This document shows, one piece after another, positions 25,727 through 37,144 of a DNA stretch of 64,000 nucleotides (within the stretch, counting starts at the first letter, position 1; the number at the start of each line of letters is the position of its first letter). The stretch spans positions 41,081,858 to 41,145,857 of the forward strand of contig NC_083598.1 in NCBI RefSeq assembly GCF_020882245.1. The letters are read 5' to 3'. The translations under genes and the position numbers were made by a program. The DNA is from Rhopalosiphum padi (lineage: Eukaryota > Arthropoda > Insecta > Hemiptera > Aphididae). Under the pieces are notes generated by a model. That model did not search any database and was not told the origin of the DNA. It saw only the letters and a program-made list of their open reading frames with translations.

Positions 25727-26321
25727 TAAAGAGCGGATGTTTATGCATTTATCATATTTTTTAATAACATCTAAATTAATGCGAAAAAGATAGAAATTTG
25801 TTTCATCATTCAAGGAATTCAAGTATATCAATTTAATTTTGATTATTTTTGCATATTTGTTCATTTTTTTACTTGTTTGATCATATTTCTATATTCATCA
25901 TAATTTTAGTGCATATTTGAGGTTTTTCGTATTATATTGACGGACTCGGCACGACTAATATTAATAAATCAAAATGTCCCGTGTCTGTAGTCCTAATATT
26001 CGCGCCAACTGGGAATAGCCGGTTTTCCGCTCGTTTCAGTACTTGGATTCTAATATATACCCTTGTATATTATTTTAAGATTAACAAAAAATTCAACAGC
26101 AGTGTGCAAAAATCTTTTTAATTTTTAATTTTAATAATAATAAATTTTGTTTAATTTTTTAAATAATTAATAATTAATTTATTATTTTTAATTTTTAATA
26201 AATAAAAAATGTTATTGGTGCATATTTTTAATAAATTCTAAGCATATTTTTATACCTTTTTTATAGTGAATAATTGCATGCATATTTTTAAATATTTTAG
26301 AGCATAAACATCGGCTCCCTA
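25727..26321. mobile_element. hAT-type MITE with 8-bp target duplication
   Basis: The left end TAAAGAGCGGATGTTTATGC and the inverted right end TAGGGAGCCGATGTTTATGC match at 17 of 20 positions. The flanks carry attatgat on both sides (25719-25726 and 26322-26329). Subterminal gcatattttta words repeat near the right end. It has no transposase frame, so it is non-autonomous. The ORF at 25661-25864 crosses the left end of the element and is therefore not a gene. Confidence 0.88.
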
Positions 26322-26329
26322 ATTATGAT

Positions 26330-27250
26330 ATACTAATATTAACTAGTTATTTATCAGATATTATGAAGTTGTGTTTTTTTCCGTAAACCAAGTGGTAAGT
26401 TGGTATGTATATTATTATATTGGCTCACTTTACTATAGTTAAATAAGGTAACTAAGTACCTACATTTATTTTTGAACATAACTACATGAGTATAACGATG
26501 TCTAATAAAATGATTCGCGAGGTCACATATTAATACGAGTAGTACATCATTTATACGTATAATAATTAACCAAATTTTCCTCGTCTATTTGTTATTTATT
26601 ATGTTTAATGGCCAATAACGATTACTACACCCACGGACAGAGAGATTGTTCTATAATACACAATACACTCGTTAGTCGCTTAGAAGCACTATTATTTATA
26701 TAGTTTATCCAATGATTTATCTTCATTATAATCCTAATATTTTAGATAACCAACATCTCAATTTTCAATTAGAGGCAGCGCGAGTACCTATTTAATGTTT
26801 GGTGCAACTTAATCGTCAATATATTTGAGGGGACCGGGGAGTTGTAGCTTGTTCCTATAGGTATCTTGCTCCACTAAATATGGTTCTTTAAAACTACCTC
26901 TGGTTTCAACTCTCAATACGTACCTAATATTATTGTTATCACAAAACAAATTTTATTATGAAACAATTTTTTTATTATTATTTATCCTTTTATATTGATT
27001 TTTCTTTAAGCAAAAAATACAAGTAGAAACTTTTGCCTTTTTTATTTATTTTAATAATCAATTAATATTATTTGGATTCTGAACAATATAATGAATTTAT
27101 TGCTTATCTATGTATTATATTTTTTTAACAACATATTTTCGTAAATACTTTTCCATACATATAGCTTATGCCTTATTGTTATTAATAAGGTATTACTATT
27201 CCAAGAAAATCAAATATATCGATATCTATTATTATGACTATAATAATAGT

Positions 27251-27288
<38 letters not shown>

Positions 27289-29830
27289 CATATTATATAA
27301 ATTTAAAGATTGAATAATCTTCATTATTTATTTATAATTTTTGTAAGATGGTATTCGACATTATGTTGTATTATTATAAATTATTGACCTTGCCATCTTG
27401 TACATTACAAAACTAATTAAAGTAATAACATGTTTAGGTTAAATAATATAAATTAAAATAATTACCAAAGTAAATATTTTGCTATGCCGCTATAATATAA
27501 TAGACGATAAACGTCAATTTTGCATCAAACAATAATAATGTAGGACATTTAAACATACTATTGACTTATATTATATTGTTACTTGTTAGAACATAATATT
27601 TATGAGCTATCTATTAAATAGATCTTAACTTATGTATTTAAATTATGGTTAATAGTATTTTAAACAATATGCATAATAATATAATAATATGCATGCATAA
27701 TAATATAATAATATGTTTAGTTTTTGTTTTGGTGATATTTTTAATGAAGGAAATATAATTATTATAAATTATACAGACAGGAAATTATTAAACAACGACA
27801 GTTACGCAAATAAATACTTTGTCTATCCAAGTGGTTCCCAACTGGTCGTTTATGGATTCATCTTAAATTCTTAAGTAGTCTACGATGTCAAGGAATTTTT
27901 TTTTCAAGTTGTACATATTTAAATTTATAAATTAAAGAAAATAGAAAAATATCAATATTTAAATTAGTATTTATACCTTTTGATTCTTAATTAGTCTAGT
28001 GTCAATAAAATAAATAAAAATATTTTTACGCACCATTTACTGTATTACTTATTTCATGTATAGTTCTACAGTTATAGTTTCAAGATAATATAATTTTACA
28101 AAATTTAACAGGCCCGTTAGGCGTTAGTATTACAAATTTCGAGTACACAACTTTTAAATTCTATTAATAAATAAAAAAATACATCTCAGTGACCTATTAA
28201 ATTAAAATTATATATTACCTTTAAGACATTTGGTTCTATCACTGTTTGTTCTACATGCATAAAATAATATCATTACCTAATTATTTTTATTGATTTACCA
28301 GTACTAAAAAATTATCATATCCTTATTGTGCTGAAGTACAGATTGTAAGGTCAAATGGGGTAAGTGTTATGCAAAAATACAAAGTTCATACAAAATGCAT
28401 TATTAATAACAAATTTATTATATTATTTTTATAATTATTTCATCTCAATTGCTCTAGCTTTTAGGAAAATTGAAAAATCTAATAATTTTTCTTAATATGT
28501 ATTATGTGATACATGGGGCAAATGAATAAATGAATAAATAAAAAAAAAGCTATATATTTTTGATTATGTTCAATTAAAATATCTTTGACAAAATATTTTT
28601 AAAATAAAAATACTTATTTATTATATGGTGTAACCACGATTGCACATCATAATATATTTACTAGCTGTATTCTTCACTGTCGAACTTATAAATTATTATA
28701 ACAGGTAGTAGATACACAAAATATTATCTCGTTGTATAAGTATTAAATGTACAAAGACAAGAAAAATGTTTAAACTTGAGTTATGATGTAATGAGAAATT
28801 AAGAAAAATTAATAATAATAAATAATATTGATGATATATCTGTATGAAATATGGTCTACGACATGTTAAAGAGAAAGGAGAAACACTTTTATTTTTTGAA
28901 AGGAGTATCCTTGGAAAAATATACTAGCCAATAACTAATTTCAAGTATTGAATACTGAAAGTATAAAAAACGTAAGACGTAGAATTTAAGAAGTAGGTTT
29001 AACAAAATACAACTATAAATGATAAATAAATTAATAACTTTAGGTTTTGATGTTAATGAAAACGGTTTCAATATAATGCTGAACAAGGTACAAACTGACG
29101 GAAGGCTACGTAACAGATTGGTTCATATTAAAAGAAAATTAATGTCATAACAATAGTGACAAAAAGCAATTTTGTAGAAATCCGAAGAAAAAAATTATTT
29201 TGATATAATATATAACGGATGATCATTCAAGTAATTAATAATCATTAATTAAGGAGTATCTTGTGATGGTATATTAAATTTTCAAACGAGAACTACCTTT
29301 TACAATTATAAATTTCTAAGTGGATTTTTTTTATATATTGATGCGTATAAATCAAATTTCAAACGAATAGAACTTTTGAGTTATTAACCCTATAGTGTAC
29401 TAAAATTAATAGTCCTTTTAATAATAATATTAAAAATGTATAAAATATAATATGAAATGTTTAGTCTAGTACTCACTAAGTAATTATACAATCATAGTAA
29501 ATTAATATTAATTACCTAATAGGTATCTTTTTCAGATCATCATAGGCTCTATATTTTCTAATTATATTACCGTGCTCTATTATTTTATCAGTACTTACTT
29601 AATGTTCTATAACTTAGAAACTATTCCAATTCCAATTTAGATATATCCATACTTAAAAAAATATTATCTAATTAACAATTAGTTCTTATTTGAATGTCGT
29701 CAGAGTAAGTCGTTTTATGGTCACTGTTACCTTTGTTTTAAATTTATTTTCTTTAACTATATCTTATAGATGTATTTAACGTGTATTAAATATCTAGGGT
29801 CATCTTCTCATACAAAGAAGTTTTATTAGA
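26330..29830. other. Intergenic spacer, no gene seen
   Basis: This is AT-rich sequence with an AT microsatellite (27253-27286) and a short tandem duplication of an atgcataataatataat unit at about 27668-27716. The ORF at 28889-29086 has no recognisable features. Confidence 0.6.
27253..27286. repeat. (AT)n microsatellite
   Basis: Seventeen uninterrupted AT units. Confidence 0.95.
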
Positions 29831-29897
29831 ATGTTTTATATACGACAATTGGATACACTATTATTGGGCAGGCTACTCTAAAATTGTTTTTATAAAA

Positions 29898-30603
29898 ATG
29901 ACGAATCAAAATAAATCAAAATTTATCTGCACAAACTGCCTAGCCAATAAACTAAAATCTCTAGAAATAAAATTTATTAAACTTGAAACAAAATCAGGAA
30001 ACTCAGTAGAAAATAAAATTGAAAATTGAATAAAGTTGATATCTTTCATGGCCACAAAATTTGATGATTTTTGGTACCAAAATTGATAGTGTCATAAGTC
30101 TTTGAAAACATATCAATATAGATGAAATTTCTATATTGAAATTTAAATTTTATGATATTGAATAATAAATAACAGAATATAGGCATAACAGTAGAGATAA
30201 CTGGTATACCAAAAACGACAAATGAAAATTGTTTTTCCATTGTTAATGAAATTGGTAAAAAAACTAATACGGACTAAATGTGATTGAAGCTTTCAGAATA
30301 AATTATATTATTTTAAAACAAAATATTATAGTGGCAAAATTATCGACTTCTGAAATGCAAAAAAATCTAATCCTATATGTAAAATTAATTAAATTAACAA
30401 CTAATATAATGAGTAATTCATAGTCGAAAGACTACGTAAATGAGCGTCTTACAAAGTTCAAAAGAATGCTATTTTCTAAAATAAGATCAGCTGCAAAATA
30501 GAAGCAATTTAAATTTGTATGGATATCAAATGCAGAAATTTTAGTGATGAAAAATGAAAACTCCAAAATATTGAAAATGAAATCATCAAAAAACATCAAA
30601 AAA
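29898..30603 (+). pseudogene. LINE ORF1 relic
   Basis: The frame opens MTNQNKSKFICTNCLANKL, with a CxxC pair. It later contains EITGIPKTTNENCF, then DYVNERLTKFKRMLFSK and FKFVWISNAEILV. The GIPKxxxEN and KFVWxxNxxILV patterns are typical of insect LINE ORF1 proteins whose C-terminal part resembles the baculovirus FP25K fold. Stops and frame changes separate the pieces, so no functional protein can be made. Confidence 0.65.
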
Positions 30604-30609
30604 ATAATA

Positions 30610-31133
30610 CAGTGGGTTCCGCTTAATGTGATCGCTTTGGTGCAGAGTCATTTTGATTCTATTAACTGGTTGATTCTATAAAACATTTACAACATTTTTT
30701 TCATAATTCAATCTTTTAATACAATTACATTTTTATTTAAATTTACATACATATTTAATAATTTATAACACATAAAATTATTTATTTTTACATTTTTTTT
30801 ATTTAATGGTTCTATATTTAGGTATACATTTATGCTTAAATAAAAATAAAAATAAAATAAATACATTTAAAACAAATTAAAGAAGCTATCGATTTTAGAT
30901 TGTACTAAGGTCTACCAATTTAATTTCCATATTAGCCTGAAATTAAATGAAATCAAATTAAAATTAATATTCGTGTTTTTTTGTTTATTTGTTTACAATA
31001 TATACATTATACATACCTGTAATTTTTGAAACAACTGAAAAGTATCATTATTGCCATATTTTTGAACAGCTCCTTTTAATTTTCCCAAAATAATTCTCGT
31101 ATCTTTTTGAGTGATTCTGAGTATCAAATAATA
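30610..31133 (-). mobile_element. Possible pogo/Tigger-like DNA transposon fragment inside the LINE
   Basis: At 30610, directly after TA, the sequence CAGTGGGTTCCGCTTAATGT begins. It resembles pogo-type terminal repeats (CAGT...TTCGCTTA). On the minus strand two exons can be read into it. The first (31017-31116) is open after a tactcag acceptor and contains TQKDTRIILGKLKGAVQKYG. After an 80-base GT-AG intron the second (30895-30936) adds ANMEIKLVDLSTI and a stop. They could be the 3' end of a transposase, read toward its terminal repeat. The other end was not found, so the right limit is arbitrary and the identity is tentative. Confidence 0.4.
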
Positions 31134-31199
31134 TAAAACAAAAATAATTTTTTTTTTTATATAAAATCAATAAAAATATATCAAATGTAGATTTTCTCT

Positions 31200-33400
31200 T
31201 AAATGTAAATAATATTAACTCCATTTATGTTGACTTAATATCTAACATCTCATCATTATCTAATACTAATTTATCAATTTTCAAATTAATTTAAGCAGTA
31301 TTAGTGCTCATTTCAACGATCTTTTTATATTACTAGGCTCAATTAAAAACTATTTTAGTATAATTGTTCTATGTGAAACGTGGCTTTTCTATCAGAAATA
31401 GGGAGAAATTATACTCAAAACTTATTGATTAAGAAGATTTAGGTCATTTGATATACGTTTAAAACAATTCTACAATCATTATTACAGAGAAATATGTTAA
31501 ATTTATTAGTAAAGAAGTCTAAACAATTACATTATCAAAACAAAATACAGCCAGCACGATGAGTCTGATAGATAGTAAAGACTAAACAGGTTTGAAATAT
31601 CATTAATGAAGTAATAGGAAATATAATAAATAAGATTGAAAAACAAGATGGTATTATTACCATAATAATAAAATAGTATAATAAAATTGAAATTTGTAAT
31701 GAGCTAAATAACCACTTTGTAAATGTAGGAAATAATTTAAAAATAGAGAATATAAATCCCGATAAATACATACCAGATAATAATAACATATTAAAAAGTA
31801 ATATATTTCTTAGACTAATTAATAGTGATGAAATTATTAAACACCTTAATAAAATAAAAATCTACAAAATCTACATGAAAATGAATTAACAAATTATATA
31901 CTTAAAAATATCTCAAAATCTATCTTCCTTCCACTATCAATAATTTTTAATAAATCATTAATAGCCGGTAAATATCCTTCAACTTAATTTATAAAAACTT
32001 TTATAAAAAAATGTATAGTTATTCTTTTGTTTAAATTTGGCCACATATATAAAAATGATCGACCAATTTCAGATCATTAACCTTATCGAAAATTATTGAA
32101 AAATGTATCAAAAGTAGAATGGTCAATTTTCTATAAAAACAAACTTTCTTTTCAAATAATTAATTTGTTTTTAGAGTGGGTTTGTCTAGTGATGCACTTT
32201 TTAATGTTGATAACTTCATTCGAAAAAATATTAATGAAATTTGTAAAGTAATGGGTATATTTCTGGATGTACAAAAAGCTTTCGATCGCGTAAGTCATAA
32301 ATTATTAATAAAAAAGCTAGATAGCTCAGGTACACGAGAAGTATCAAACATTTTATTCCAATCCTTTTTAAGTGGTAGAACTCAGTGTTAAAATAAATAA
32401 TTATTCTAGTGAGAATCTTGATTTATGTTGTGAGGTGTACCAAGGCACAGTATAAGGTCCTTTATTATTTATTATTTTTATTAACAATCTCTTAAAAATT
32501 AATAAAAATCCAAACATTGATATTCTGAGTTTTGCTGATAATACAGCTGTCTTATTATTGGAAAAACTGTAGACAACTTGTATTGCGAAGCAGATACAAT
32601 TTTAAGTACAATTTATGTTTGGTTTTGTCAAAACAAATTTAAAATTAAAATTCAATTTAAGCAAATCGAAATATATTTGTTTTGCTCCAAAAATTACAAA
32701 CTACTTAAATAATTATAATTTAAATTACCTATATTCATTAAAATATAGTACTAATTTAATTAATGCATATGTCATTCAAAATGCATACAACTTGATGATG
32801 TAAAATAACTAAAATATCGTGGTTTAGTTATTGACAATAGTCTAAAACGGGATAGTTAGGTATATACATTAATTAAATAATATCCTAAGTAATTTTTTTA
32901 TCTATTTAAAGAAGTAATAAACGACTATTATAAAAGAGTAATTTATTTATCACTCGTACAATGAATTTTTTCTTAGGGTATATTAATTTTTTTTTTTTTT
33001 TTGGGGGGGGGGTCGTGTAATGTTCATTTGTCTAAAATTAATAAAACTATAAATTGCATCATTAAAGACCTATTTAATATATCTATGCAAACTAGCACCA
33101 CTATAATTTATAAGATAATAAATGTAAAAAAAATCTTAATTTTATTTATAATTTATCAACCGTAATAAGTAGAACTTTATAAGCATAAACACTTAGTCTC
33201 TTTCTCTAATCATGAATATAGTATCAGGTATAGACAAAATGTAAATATATATTATGTACAACATTTAAATAAAATTGTTGGTCAAAAAAAATATATTAAA
33301 TATAAGTTTAAGTTTATGCTGTAAGTTAGATATAAATATAAATAATTTTCATAATTTAAAATCTTTTAAAAATTATATAAAAGGTCTGGATCTGTCTAGT
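31200..33400 (+). pseudogene. LINE ORF2 relic (endonuclease and reverse transcriptase)
   Basis: Ordered motifs across changing frames are IIVLCETWLF (endonuclease), LPLSIIFNKSLIAGKYPS, a DRPIS motif, GIFLDVQKAFDRVSHKLL (reverse-transcriptase block with the first catalytic Asp), FLSGRTQC, then GPLLFIIFINNL. FADN occupies the place of the catalytic FADD, and LNLSKSKYICFAP follows. A terminal stretch with EYSIRYRQNVN and NKIVGQKK fits the C-terminus of CR1/L2-type ORF2. Loss of the second catalytic Asp and several stops show that it is dead. The only long open piece is 32176-32391. Confidence 0.85.
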
Positions 33401-33632
33401 ACTTAAATTTTGTTTTCTCTTTTCCCTAAATTTTATTATTGTCTAATTTTGATACAAAACATCTTTACTAAATTCTAAATTTAAATTAACTGTAAATTAT
33501 TATGTATATGTATACTTAAACAGATAAGAATCTCTACCCCAGCACAAGCTCTAGTTTTGTGGGTAGCTGTAATATTGTAATCTATTTTCGAAATTGTCAA
33601 TTATGAATGCGATTGTTACAATAAAGCTATAT

Positions 33633-33655
33633 TATTATTATTATTATTATTAATT
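33633..33655 (+). repeat. (ATT)n tail of the LINE
   Basis: Seven or so att units follow an aataaagc signal at the end of the LINE relic. This marks its 3' terminus. Confidence 0.75.
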
Positions 33656-33659
33656 TATA

Positions 33660-35072
33660 GTAGAATTGGTGGTACTTTGTTAGTGGTAAAAAAGTTTTAA
33701 GGATTAGAAATAGAATAAATATTAAATACTTTATTAAAGAATAAAATTCGGAAAAATATGTTCACTGAATCAATCTATTTAGATATAATAATCTGCTACT
33801 TCTACTGATATTCTAGGTAATTATTAAATTAAATAAAAGTACGACTACAAGTTGGTTGTCTATTGTCAAATTGATTCTCGGGTTGTCTACAGGCAACATA
33901 CAAATTAATTCTCGCGAGCTTTCACGATAATACAATGTTAAAGTAACTTTTCAAATTATTATGATATATTCAATCAGCAAGAATTTTTTTCCATTTAATA
34001 TACAGAAATATTATCGATTCATAAAATATTTCATACTTTAAACACTGTCTATCTAGAATTATAGAATACCTTGCTATGGTTAAAAATGTTGATCAGTATA
34101 ATAATAAATACACATTATACGCTACATAGTACATACTCGTATGTATTGGTCAATAATAATATTTTTTCCTTACACCAATAATGATAATAGTAATTAAGTG
34201 AAACTAAACAATTACAGATACAACTAGATATACAACTATATTTATGAATTTCAACAGTTGTATACCTACTGAAAAGTAATCTTTCGGGAACCAATTCTAA
34301 CAGCAGTATATTCATAATCATAGATTGAGTATTTAAATTATGCAAGTCTAAAACAATGGAAATAAAAATATATTTCCTGCAAAATAAAAAGGATATGAAC
34401 ATGATTTAAATCATACCACATGATGTCAAATATATAGTAAAAATAGTAAAAAATTTTTAAAAAAAATCTGTTTATAACATTTTATAATTATATTAGATTA
34501 TTTATGAGGAAAATAAACTAAAATGAATTAATTATTCATAAATAAAAAAACTAAAGTGTAATAAATATACAAATATTTGTTTCGACAAAAAAAATGTTCG
34601 TATTATTTCGGTTGCCTATAAAATACGAAAACATAATTTGCTTGTTTAGCAAACAGTTTATTTGCTACGTTTACGTACTTTACTAATTTTATAATAAATA
34701 AATTATTATCGTAGCCCAGACGTAGCTTGTTAAAACCAAAGTATAATAACAAAATGTTAAATGGTAATATACATTATTACATCGGTGATCGGTAACAGTA
34801 GCAGACCGAAATGCATACAACCATTATTAAAACAATAGTTATTACTTATACTTATTATAAAATCATAATAGAACAACTTTGTACTAATATAAGCGGTTAT
34901 AAACAATTATTAAAGCGATTTTAATAAAAAAAAAAAAAAAACATTTATATTAGAAATAATAATGCACTCAATAATAATAATAATAATAATGATAACAACA
35001 ATAATAAAATAATTAACGGTACTTTTTTTCACTTGAATTTTCAACTATGATAATAAAGTAACAGCAGCAACG
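33660..35072. other. Spacer and probable 3' UTR of CPR-1
   Basis: This is AT-rich sequence without a supported gene. On the minus strand the first ATTAAA after the CPR-1 stop is at about 34918-34924 and an AATAAA is at about 34657-34662; either could end the transcript. An (AAT)n tract occupies about 34969-34990. Confidence 0.5.
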
Positions 35073-36676
35073 CTAGTCCGGAGTTTCGGTCGTCACCGGT
35101 CTGCTGTTCGTCACGCGGCCGTCGTCATCGCCGCCGTCGCCACTGACGATCTGCACGCTCCTGACTGGCGCCTGCTGCGTTGTTGTACTGCGGTACGCCA
35201 GCCTGGTCGTCGGACGTTCGCCGATCCTGTCCGGATCGTATCGCGGGCTGGTGGACAACAGCATCCGGATCAGTCCGTCCTTGAGCGTTTGCGTGACTAT
35301 CGGCGACGACTCTTGTCCCTGTTGTGTGACCGCGGTCGCCGGACCGGCAACCACCCGGGGTCCTTGATAGTAACTGGGCACGTAGTAGTTGGGCTGCTGA
35401 TACGGCATCGGGTACGGGGCGGGCGCGGGATATGGGGCGACGGACACGAGTTGCGAAACGCGCGCCTGCACGAACGACAGTATGAGCTCCATGAGTTCGT
35501 CCCGGAGGGCCACCAGACTGGGACCGCTCTGGGGCGGTGGCGCGAGGTACGCGACCGGTCGCTGCTGTTGTTGGTACGCCGCCGTCACCGGGTACGAGGC
35601 CCGCGGCCGGTAGAGCGCGACGGGCGACTGCCTCTCGCGGTACTGCACCGTTGCCGGGCCGCCGTACTGCTGGCCGTCGTTTCCTTCTTCTTGCAGCTCC
35701 TGCGCCGCTCGTCTGCTGCTGATAGCCGCGTTATCGTGTTCGACCGACGACGGCGCCGGACGTCCGCCGCCGTACGACCTGACCGGCATCAGCTCGGACA
35801 TGAGCGCGGACACGACGGGCGACACGGGTCCCGACTCCTGGATGCTGGACCGGCCGTGCACGCCGTACACGTCGGGCGCATCTCCGTCTTCGTTCCTGGG
35901 CAGTTGCCTGCGCAGATCGTTACCGCCGCGCCACCGCCGGTCGTCGGCCGCGTCCGAGTCCGTCATCAAATCCGGCGCCGCGGCCACCGTGACCGGCCTC
36001 TTGGACACCAACACCTTTTTCACTCCGACCGACTTTACGCCGTCCGTCTCGTCGCCACTACCGCCGCCATCACCGCTGTCATCACCGCCGTTATCACCGC
36101 CGACACTACCCGCACTGCTGTCGTCCTTTTTATTTCTTCGACCGGCAACCGTCTGCGGCCCGGACGCGGCCGTCGGGTCCGGTGACGGCCGCGGTGACTC
36201 GCTGCCGGCCGCCTGGAAACCGGACGAGTTGCTGGCCGAGTACGTGACTCGCTTCAGCCGTCCCGCGTCGTCCACGAACCCGAACATGCCTTTCACGTTG
36301 CCCGCCACGTCACGGGTCTCTACTTTGAAACTGCCATCCGATGCTTCGTACCCGAACGTGTAAGACCCGTCGTCGTTCACCTTGTTGATCTGCTTGAGGA
36401 TGGACACGTCTTTGGGCTGCGCGGACGGCGTCGCGGCCGCGGTCACGCGCTCGCCCGAGTCGTCGGCGACCGCCGACACTGGTTTGGGTAGCTTGTCGAC
36501 AACGGTCTCGGCGCTCGGCGGCTCGCCGGATGCCGCGACGTACGCCAAAAACAGTACCTAAAATAAGGACACGTAACGTTAGACAGTGATGAACAGATTC
36601 AGACAGACATATACAGACAGACAGACAGATCGATAGATAGATGATATACCTGCAAGACGGTTGTGGACGAGACCAT
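35073..36676 (-). CDS. Cuticular protein with RR (Rebers-Riddiford) domain, CPR-1
   Basis: This is a secreted structural protein of the exoskeleton that binds chitin. Two exons join in phase 0: 36650-36676 encodes MVSSTTVLQ, and 35073-36557 continues with VLFLAYVAASG. Together they form a signal peptide with probable cleavage near residue 20, for a total of 503 aa. The RR (Chitin_bind_4) domain spans about residues 70-123, with NDDGSYTFGYEASDGSFKVE, then GMFGFVDDAGRLKRVTY. The rest is low complexity: Gly/Asp/Ser-rich at about 150-180 and Pro/Tyr/Gln-rich from about 320. The intron of 92 nt lies inside the signal peptide, a usual place in this family. The coding sequence is GC-rich against its AT-rich surroundings, and large antisense frames over it are by-products of that. 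CPR-2, upstream on the same strand, has the same architecture. Confidence 0.92.
36600..36646. repeat. (GACA)n/(GATA)n tract in the CPR-1 intron
   Basis: Imperfect cagacaga and gatagata units fill about half of the 92-base intron and end a few bases before the splice donor at 36649. Length variation here would change the distance between the donor and the acceptor. Confidence 0.8.
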
Positions 36677-37140
36677 TGCTCCGGGTGTATTGACAGTGGT
36701 TACACGGGCGTGGGTCTCCTAAATAGATTTTCGACTGGGCGGCAATACTGCGTGCGAAAGCTATGGGGAAAATTCGCACGGTGTGTGATGAAGTAACCGC
36801 GTGTGAGAATCGCGTTACAAGTTTCGACAGATTTTACTGTCAATTGAAGCCCTGGTAAATCAAATAGACCTCGACGCTGTGAAGTCAAAACGACCAAGGT
36901 CGACGAAGGTTGGCTTTCTTTTCTACTCTTGTATTTTGTCATTTTAACAATACAAGACCGGTCTGTGATAATAGGTATTATTATTATTATTATCGTTTGT
37001 TAATATATGTATAGACAGATTCCATTAAGATGTAATAATAAGTGAGTTAATGTTAAACAGCACGACTTAGTGTTTCCTTACGCGTGGAAATGTGGAATCA
37101 AGCGACCTTCGCGCGCTTGTATATATATATTGTCGTCTAA
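36677..37140 (-). promoter_or_regulatory. 5' region of CPR-1, core promoter not resolved
   Basis: The sequence immediately upstream of the first exon is less AT-rich than the spacer and must contain the promoter. I find no TATA box 25-35 bases before a TCAGT initiator. An AT-alternating tract on the minus strand at 37117-37130 could act as a TATA box, but it would give a 5' UTR of about 420 bases with upstream ATGs. Confidence 0.35.
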
Positions 37141-37144
37141 TAAA

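Larger units (their letters stand above)
29840..33655 (+). mobile_element. Decayed LINE (non-LTR retrotransposon) relic
   Basis: Pieces appear in the order expected of a two-ORF LINE on the + strand. They are an ORF1 relic (29898-30603), an endonuclease stretch with IIVLCETWLF (31360-31389), reverse-transcriptase motifs (31870-32800) and an ORF2 C-terminal stretch (about 33180-33400). The 3' end has aataaagc followed by an (ATT)n tract ending near 33655, a tail type common in CR1/Jockey/I-like LINEs. Many stops and frameshifts make it inactive. The left boundary is uncertain. It is interrupted at 30610 by a pogo-like fragment and near 32985 by a long T then G homopolymer. Confidence 0.85.

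Noticed and set aside
35289..36363. Large + strand ORFs (up to 298 aa) opposite CPR-1
   Set aside because: They are antisense shadows of a GC-rich coding sequence; the translation is Arg-rich low complexity with no domain.
36579..36942. Minus-strand ORFs upstream of CPR-1
   Set aside because: They overlap the CPR-1 exon 1, intron and 5' region; no domain and no splice support.
37117..37130. TATA box for CPR-1
   Set aside because: It is an AT-alternating tract with no TCAGT initiator at the right distance, and it would create a long leader with upstream ATGs.
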